From Flabesymbios commensalis (taxonomy: Eukaryota; Annelida; Polychaeta; Terebellida; Flabelligeridae), in contig OZ024908.1 of assembly GCA_964017125.1 (NCBI GenBank), forward strand, positions 65,759,993 through 65,823,992: a stretch of DNA of 64,000 bases. Direction: 5' to 3'. The translations under genes and the position numbers were made by a program. Shown here in pieces: positions 59,406 through 64,000 of the stretch. The notes under the pieces are model-generated. The model ran no database searches. It saw only the letters and a program-made list of their open reading frames with translations, and was not told the DNA's origin. Numbering within the stretch: the stretch's first letter is position 1; each line of letters starts with the position of its first letter.

Positions 59406-61220
59406 TCATGATGTCGGGTTACAAAAATGTTCGGCATTGCAGCCGCAGGCAGGTGTGCAGATTTGATGAGTTTTGCTGCTCTTGCATGCCGAAGACTTAC
59501 ATTTTGAATGGCATCCACATGCTACTAATTCAAGGCATAACGTTGGAACTGCAGGTAATGTTGACCCTGCAGCTGCCAATCCAATGCCCATAGATAGCCA
59601 TCCACCAGATGATTGAATACACTGCTTATCAGCGTACAGCCATACCTTGGATTGATAATTCGCGCGCATAGCATGTGGCTGCAGAGCATCAGATGTTGGT
59701 GGGAAATGATCCTGTTCTTTCTTTTCAGAATATGTCAGCTCCGGCTTTGTCAACGCCACCCTTATCATCGGGAGCCATGTACAAATCGCAGATGAATTCT
59801 TCCTCTGGCTCGAACGGGCCATCGCGACCTACCCCATCTAGAAGCAAAGGCTGCTGAATGAACATTTTCCAACAGTTTTTCTTCCCGAATCCAGCAAATG
59901 ATGATGTGGTATCCGACCCTGTAAGCGCATGAAAGAATATGTAATGTCTGTGTACATCATGTGGCAGGTTTTCATATATGGTATGTACTGGATAACAACG
60001 TCGTTCTCGTGCAGTGCTACCAATCATGCATACAATGTGATCAGTTCCACCAAAGAAGCGCAACAAGGACAGCAATACACCAGTGTCTCTGCCCAGAAAA
60101 CCATAATGTGATGATAGCCTCTTTTAGTTGTTTCTAAACCATGGAGGATGATTGGTGTATCAGCCTCCTCGTGGTCACAGGTCAATGCAAGAACCTTTTC
60201 TCAGCTGGATGATGAAGCTGTTTCTGTGTAGACAAAGCCTACTCCCAAAACTAAATCGCACCCCGCTGGGACATTTGGAAATATCTTCACAAGATCTTCT
60301 GACAAAAATGCTGTAAGATCAGCCTTATTTTCGGGGAGTGAAACAAATTGTGCCCACACTCGAGGCAGTGGTACCGAGGCATTACTCACAAGTTTACGGA
60401 ATGGCTTCTTTGTACGTAATCCTCGTTTGACTCCTGTTTGATGGGTTTAATGGATTGTGCTCCAAAGTATCTGGCAATTACTACATCTACCCTTGCTTGA
60501 CTGAAATGGGAAAATATTGATTTTGAAAATATGTCTGCATAATCTGAAAAGGTTCGACAACCTGCTGGCTTTCCCAAATTTTGAATTAGTGCATGCCCTT
60601 CGATGAGAACGCATGCCCCAACCATAGCATTTTCTACGTAGGGAGATGAAACAGCAGCTTCAGACATCTGTCAGTTTTCACAACTTTTTTTACATTCCCA
60701 GTTGTACAGACTTGAATATGTTTTGGAGTTCTGTCTCTTCATCGGAGCAAAGCAAGGGATGTTCCCTCAACGATGCAATCAGAAGAGCATCCTTAATGTC
60801 TTCTGTTGCTACATCATTTGTGGTCAGAGATAAAAAATGACCAGAGGCCTCTGCAGTGTTGACTTCATCTACGGCAGCAACTTTTGTTCCACACACAGAA
60901 AATATGCCAAATCATTCGAACTGCTCAACAAGTGTATTGACATCTGTTTCATCTTTTGATGTTCTGGACAAAAAACAATCTTTGCGAGTTGTGAGAGATT
61001 CGTCTTCATCTCCGATGCCGAGCAGATACTTTGTTGCTTCAGAAATAATAACCCTCTCTCCCCAAGTGATGCAGAAACGATCTCGTGCACTGTCAGCTTT
61101 GGTGATACCAATAATGCCGTTGGACAACTTACATAATTTGTTGACCCATTCAGTAGCTTGGTCAATGGGAACCTGATTGAATGCTCCATTAGTTGTCATA
61201 ACAACAATATTGCCTCCCAC
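59406..61220 (-). pseudogene. Broken copy of the HALTGCDT protein family
   Basis: Minus-strand pieces follow the order of a large family of uncharacterised proteins that I recall from many marine invertebrate genomes. Parts: NGIIGITKADSARDRF with an upstream Q-A-T-E-W-V-N (about 61080-61180); SLTTNDVATEDIKDALLIA (about 60800); CRTFSDYADIF and VDVVIARYFGAQSIK (about 60450-60560); a WAQFVSLPENKADLTAFL block (about 60310); CDHEEADTPIILHG (about 60150); HALTGSDTTSSFAGFGKK (about 59880); and a C-terminal cysteine cluster resembling CXC/tesmin repeats (59406-59530). The frame is broken several times, so it is dead. The N-terminal part is missing where the LINE begins. Function is unknown; its many dead copies suggest a link to a mobile element. 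Confidence 0.7.
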
Positions 61221-61221
61221 A

Positions 61222-64000
61222 AATTATTGATATACTTTATTATTATTTAGTTTATTTATATAGCGCCTTTTTGATTTTGAAACCAGTCAAAGCGCTTGTG
61301 TTTTCAGTCTTTGGAAATAATAGTGTCTTTTGAATAGGTATGTCTTCAGTCTTTTCTTAAAGGTCGTAACGGATGGAGCTTGGCGTAAATCCATCGGTAG
61401 GCTATTCCATAGCCGAGGACCCTTGATTGCAAAATCAAAATCTGACACCTCTTTGCGTCCAACACTAACAGTGTATAAAGGTCCAGCATAGCTGGAGCGT
61501 AAGGGTCTTTTAGGTTCATAGAGATTGAGCTCATCCGAGATGTAAATGGGAGCAGTTTTTTTCAATGCCTTGTACATGTACAAGCAGAGCTTAAAGTCAA
61601 TCCTTGAACTAACCGGTAACCAGTGCAAGTCACGTAGCACAGGGGTAATGTGATCTTGCGTTTTAGTCCGAGTGACCAAACGAGCAGCGCGATTTTGGAC
61701 ACGTTGCAGCCGAATCAAGTCCATTTTTCTCAAACCTCCCAGCAGGGCATTTGAGTAGTCAAGTCTGCTGAGGACTGCAGATCTAACTGCATTGGAACAT
61801 GCATCTCTGGGTAAATATTTTCGAATTTGTCCAATTTGGCGCAGATGATAATGTGATGATCTGCACAATTCCGACACATGGCGCTCCATAGTCATGTACT
61901 TGTCAAAATAGGCACCAAGGTTCCTCACAGAATCACTAGGTTCAAATATAATATTCTGAAAATTTAATGAAGATGTCGAGTATCTATTCTCATGATATTT
62001 GGACTGGAAGATGATAAACACAGTCTTGTCATCGTTCAATTTTAGTTCGTGAATGAGCATCCATGCTCTAATTTCTTGGATGCATTTTTTCAATTTTTCC
62101 AGTGCATGTTCGCGGTCTCCAGGGATAGATGGATCGAACGTGATATAAAGCTGGGTGTCATCTGCATATATGTGATATTTGACGCCATGTCTCTTACAAA
62201 TAGCAGCAATGGGAATGGTATAAGTTGTGAACAACACAGGACCCAAAACAGAGCCCTGTGGTACTCCCCTTGACAACGTAGCTGGCTTTGATACTGTCAG
62301 ACCAATCCTAATCATTTGATTTCTCTTATTCAGGTAGTTCCTGAACCAGCTCAGTGCCACACCTTTCACGCCAATATGCTGTTCCAGGGTATTTATCACT
62401 CCATCAGGATTGATGGTATCAAATGCAGCACTGAGATCTAGAAGAACCAGTGCCACACCCCGGCCTTTATCCAGCTGATCTGAGATGTCATGCTGTGCTT
62501 TCATAAGTGCCGTCTCTGTGGAGTGTTTTGGTCGGTAGGCTGATTGAAGTGGTTCACCAAGGCCATGATCAGACATGTGCTTACTGAGTCGTCTTAGCAC
62601 AACTTTCTCAATAAGTTTGCCAGTGAAAGCAAGATTCGATACTGGACGGTAATTTTTCAAAGAGTCTTGGTCAAGTGAAGGTTTTTTTATGAGGGGGGTC
62701 ACATCTGCTGTCTTGAGCATCGCAGGAAAGACACCAAATTTCAGAGACCGGTTTATTATTTGACATAGTATAGGTAGATGTGCTGTGATAGCCTTTTTCA
62801 GCAATGACGTTGGAAGTGGGTCAAGAGAGCATGATTTTGATGGTCCCTTTATTATTATATTTTTTAGTTCTGCTTCATCTATTGGATGAAAAGTGTCAAT
62901 TGTTGGAGGCGAAAAAGACAATGTGTTTACATCATGGTTATTATTATTACTAATAGATTCCGACTTTACAGTGTCATGGATAGTCGTCATGATTCTGTCA
63001 ATTTTGTCGATGAAAAATTTTGAGAAGATATCACGGATGGCTTGATCTGATGCGAGCTTTGGTAATTTATTTTCTTCTTTTCTTTGAAGAGAATGCAGAA
63101 TTTTGAAAGTTGTTTTAGTGTCAGCATCTGACAGACTCTCTGTGTAGTATTTTGCCTTAGCTGTCTTGATTTCATTGGCCACCAGTCTTGATTGGTTTTT
63201 GTACATGTCTTTATCAACCTCAAGGCCCCTTTTCTGCCATTGACGTTCAAGTGCTCGTCTTCTCTGGCGTATTTTCAGGATGTCGTCGTTGATCCATGGT
63301 TGACTAACTCTGGTACGTTTGTTCCTCTCCACCATGGGGGCATGCTTGTCCAGCACAGATGTTGTGTTCAGGTTGTATTGCCGCAGCAGTTCTTCCCCAT
63401 CGACATGTGCATCACTTTTTAAAACAACATCAAATGCTGCTGCCAAATCAGTTTGAAAGCTGTCAGTATCTAGCCCACAGTAGTTACGGTAGGATGTTTT
63501 CTGCGTGAGGGGGCGTGGCTGAGATCCATTAATCTTGAATGTTATAGTATGATGGTCTGATATGATGTTATTCTGTACTAGCACTTCACCAGCTATTATT
63601 TGGTCAACTGGTCGTATTAAGACCCAGTCCAAGATGTTCCCATGACGGTGAGTAGGTTGTTTGACAATTTTTTCAAACCCAGTATTATGCAGTACAAGAT
63701 TGACACGGCCATACTGCTCAGCAGTGGTGTTGTTTTGGTGGATGTTAAAGTCTCCGGCTACAATCACTTTCCCTGGAGCAGTTGCTAGTTCAGTCATGAG
63801 CGTCTCCAATTCATCGAGAAATTTACTGATATTTCCACATTTATCACCATGGCCTGTTTGAGAACGGTATATGAGAAAAATTTGGAATGCAGGCTTAATG
63901 CATTTGACTTCCAAACATTCAAATTCTATAAATGCGCGCTGTGTAGGCAGTGTTTCAAAATTTAAGCCAGATCTGTGCATCAGTGCTAAACCACCACCCC
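61222..64000 (-). mobile_element. Young LINE, CR1/L2 type, 3' part complete
   Basis: It comprises the coding frame plus a ~65-bp 3' UTR (61222-61286) with the short inverted GCGCCTTT/AGCGCTT theme and a TTATTATTATT-like end. Its 3' end lies directly against the broken HALTGCDT copy. The element leaves the window at 64000, so its 5' end and target duplication cannot be seen. Confidence 0.9.
61287..64000 (-). CDS. LINE ORF2: endonuclease-reverse transcriptase, 5' partial
   Basis: An uninterrupted minus-strand frame of more than 900 codons stays open to the window edge (GGGLALMHRSGLNF). Counting from that Met: the APE-type endonuclease end has GDFN (about 76-79) and SDHH (about 141-144). The reverse transcriptase has NYRPVSNL (443-450), SAYRPKHSTETAL (480-492), LDLSAAFD (514-521), GVPQGSVLGP (572-581) and the catalytic YADD (605-608). 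The C-terminus is LWNSLPMDLRQAPS ... FKKRLKTYLF. The motif wording is that of CR1/L2-group LINEs. Such proteins nick DNA and copy the element's RNA into the nick. No stop or frameshift is seen, so the copy is recent and may be active if its 5' part is whole. The RNase H domain is absent, as usual for this group. Confidence 0.95.
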   Translation of the reverse strand, partial: GGGLALMHRSGLNFETLPTQRAFIEFECLEVKCIKPAFQIFLIYRSQTGHGDKCGNISKFLDELETLMTELATAPGKVIVAGDFNIHQNNTTAEQYGRVNLVLHNTGFEKIVKQPTHRHGNILDWVLIRPVDQIIAGEVLVQNNIISDHHTITFKINGSQPRPLTQKTSYRNYCGLDTDSFQTDLAAAFDVVLKSDAHVDGEELLRQYNLNTTSVLDKHAPMVERNKRTRVSQPWINDDILKIRQRRRALERQWQKRGLEVDKDMYKNQSRLVANEIKTAKAKYYTESLSDADTKTTFKILHSLQRKEENKLPKLASDQAIRDIFSKFFIDKIDRIMTTIHDTVKSESISNNNNHDVNTLSFSPPTIDTFHPIDEAELKNIIIKGPSKSCSLDPLPTSLLKKAITAHLPILCQIINRSLKFGVFPAMLKTADVTPLIKKPSLDQDSLKNYRPVSNLAFTGKLIEKVVLRRLSKHMSDHGLGEPLQSAYRPKHSTETALMKAQHDISDQLDKGRGVALVLLDLSAAFDTINPDGVINTLEQHIGVKGVALSWFRNYLNKRNQMIRIGLTVSKPATLSRGVPQGSVLGPVLFTTYTIPIAAICKRHGVKYHIYADDTQLYITFDPSIPGDREHALEKLKKCIQEIRAWMLIHELKLNDDKTVFIIFQSKYHENRYSTSSLNFQNIIFEPSDSVRNLGAYFDKYMTMERHVSELCRSSHYHLRQIGQIRKYLPRDACSNAVRSAVLSRLDYSNALLGGLRKMDLIRLQRVQNRAARLVTRTKTQDHITPVLRDLHWLPVSSRIDFKLCLYMYKALKKTAPIYISDELNLYEPKRPLRSSYAGPLYTVSVGRKEVSDFDFAIKGPRLWNSLPMDLRQAPSVTTFKKRLKTYLFKRHYYFQRLKTQAL

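Overview
The window is eukaryotic and almost certainly from a marine invertebrate animal. It is AT-rich, has spliced genes with GT-AG introns, several kinds of non-LTR retrotransposon, tRNA-derived SINEs, many small palindromic DNA elements and long microsatellites. The repeat flavour and the frequent 8-mer TAGGCCTA suggest a deuterostome such as an echinoderm, but I cannot fix the species.

The main gene is on the minus strand and is hidden among repeats. Five short exons (51978-52032, 44685-44823, 40294-40365, 39827-39907, 27174-27384) have splice sites at every junction and compatible phases. They join to exactly 558 nt, 186 codons including the stop. The predicted 185-residue protein has a signal peptide, a cysteine N-cap (LRRNT), about two and a half leucine-rich repeats and a cysteine C-cap (LRRCT), then stops. 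It looks like a small secreted leucine-rich-repeat protein. Its introns hold most of the remarkable repeats: a three-copy 2.9-kb tandem array in intron 4, and a 4.2-kb element with very long inverted arms in intron 1. A SINE lies close to the exon 2 donor and a TTAA-type element close to the exon 1 donor.

Layout: 1-3.8 kb holds a diverged tandem duplication and a decayed minus-strand LINE interrupted by hairpin elements. 3.8-12.6 kb is mostly non-coding, with microsatellites, palindromes, a near-identical 0.7-kb tandem duplication and two doubtful exons near 11.4 kb. 12.6-27 kb holds a SINE, terminal-inverted-repeat elements, a long (TGAT)n tract, a 380-bp-period repeat and a 1.6-kb minisatellite of 21-bp units. 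27-52 kb is the leucine-rich-repeat gene. 52-59 kb holds two copies of a Helentron-like element and a cluster of TTAA-bounded elements. 59.4-61.2 kb is a broken copy of an uncharacterised invertebrate protein family marked by a HALTGCDT-like motif. 61.2 kb to the edge is a young LINE of the CR1/L2 type with an intact endonuclease-reverse transcriptase frame that runs off the window.

No bacterial features, CRISPR arrays, functional tRNA or rRNA genes, LTR elements or virus-like elements were recognised. Apart from the LINE frame and the leucine-rich-repeat exons, nearly all short open frames lie inside repeats.
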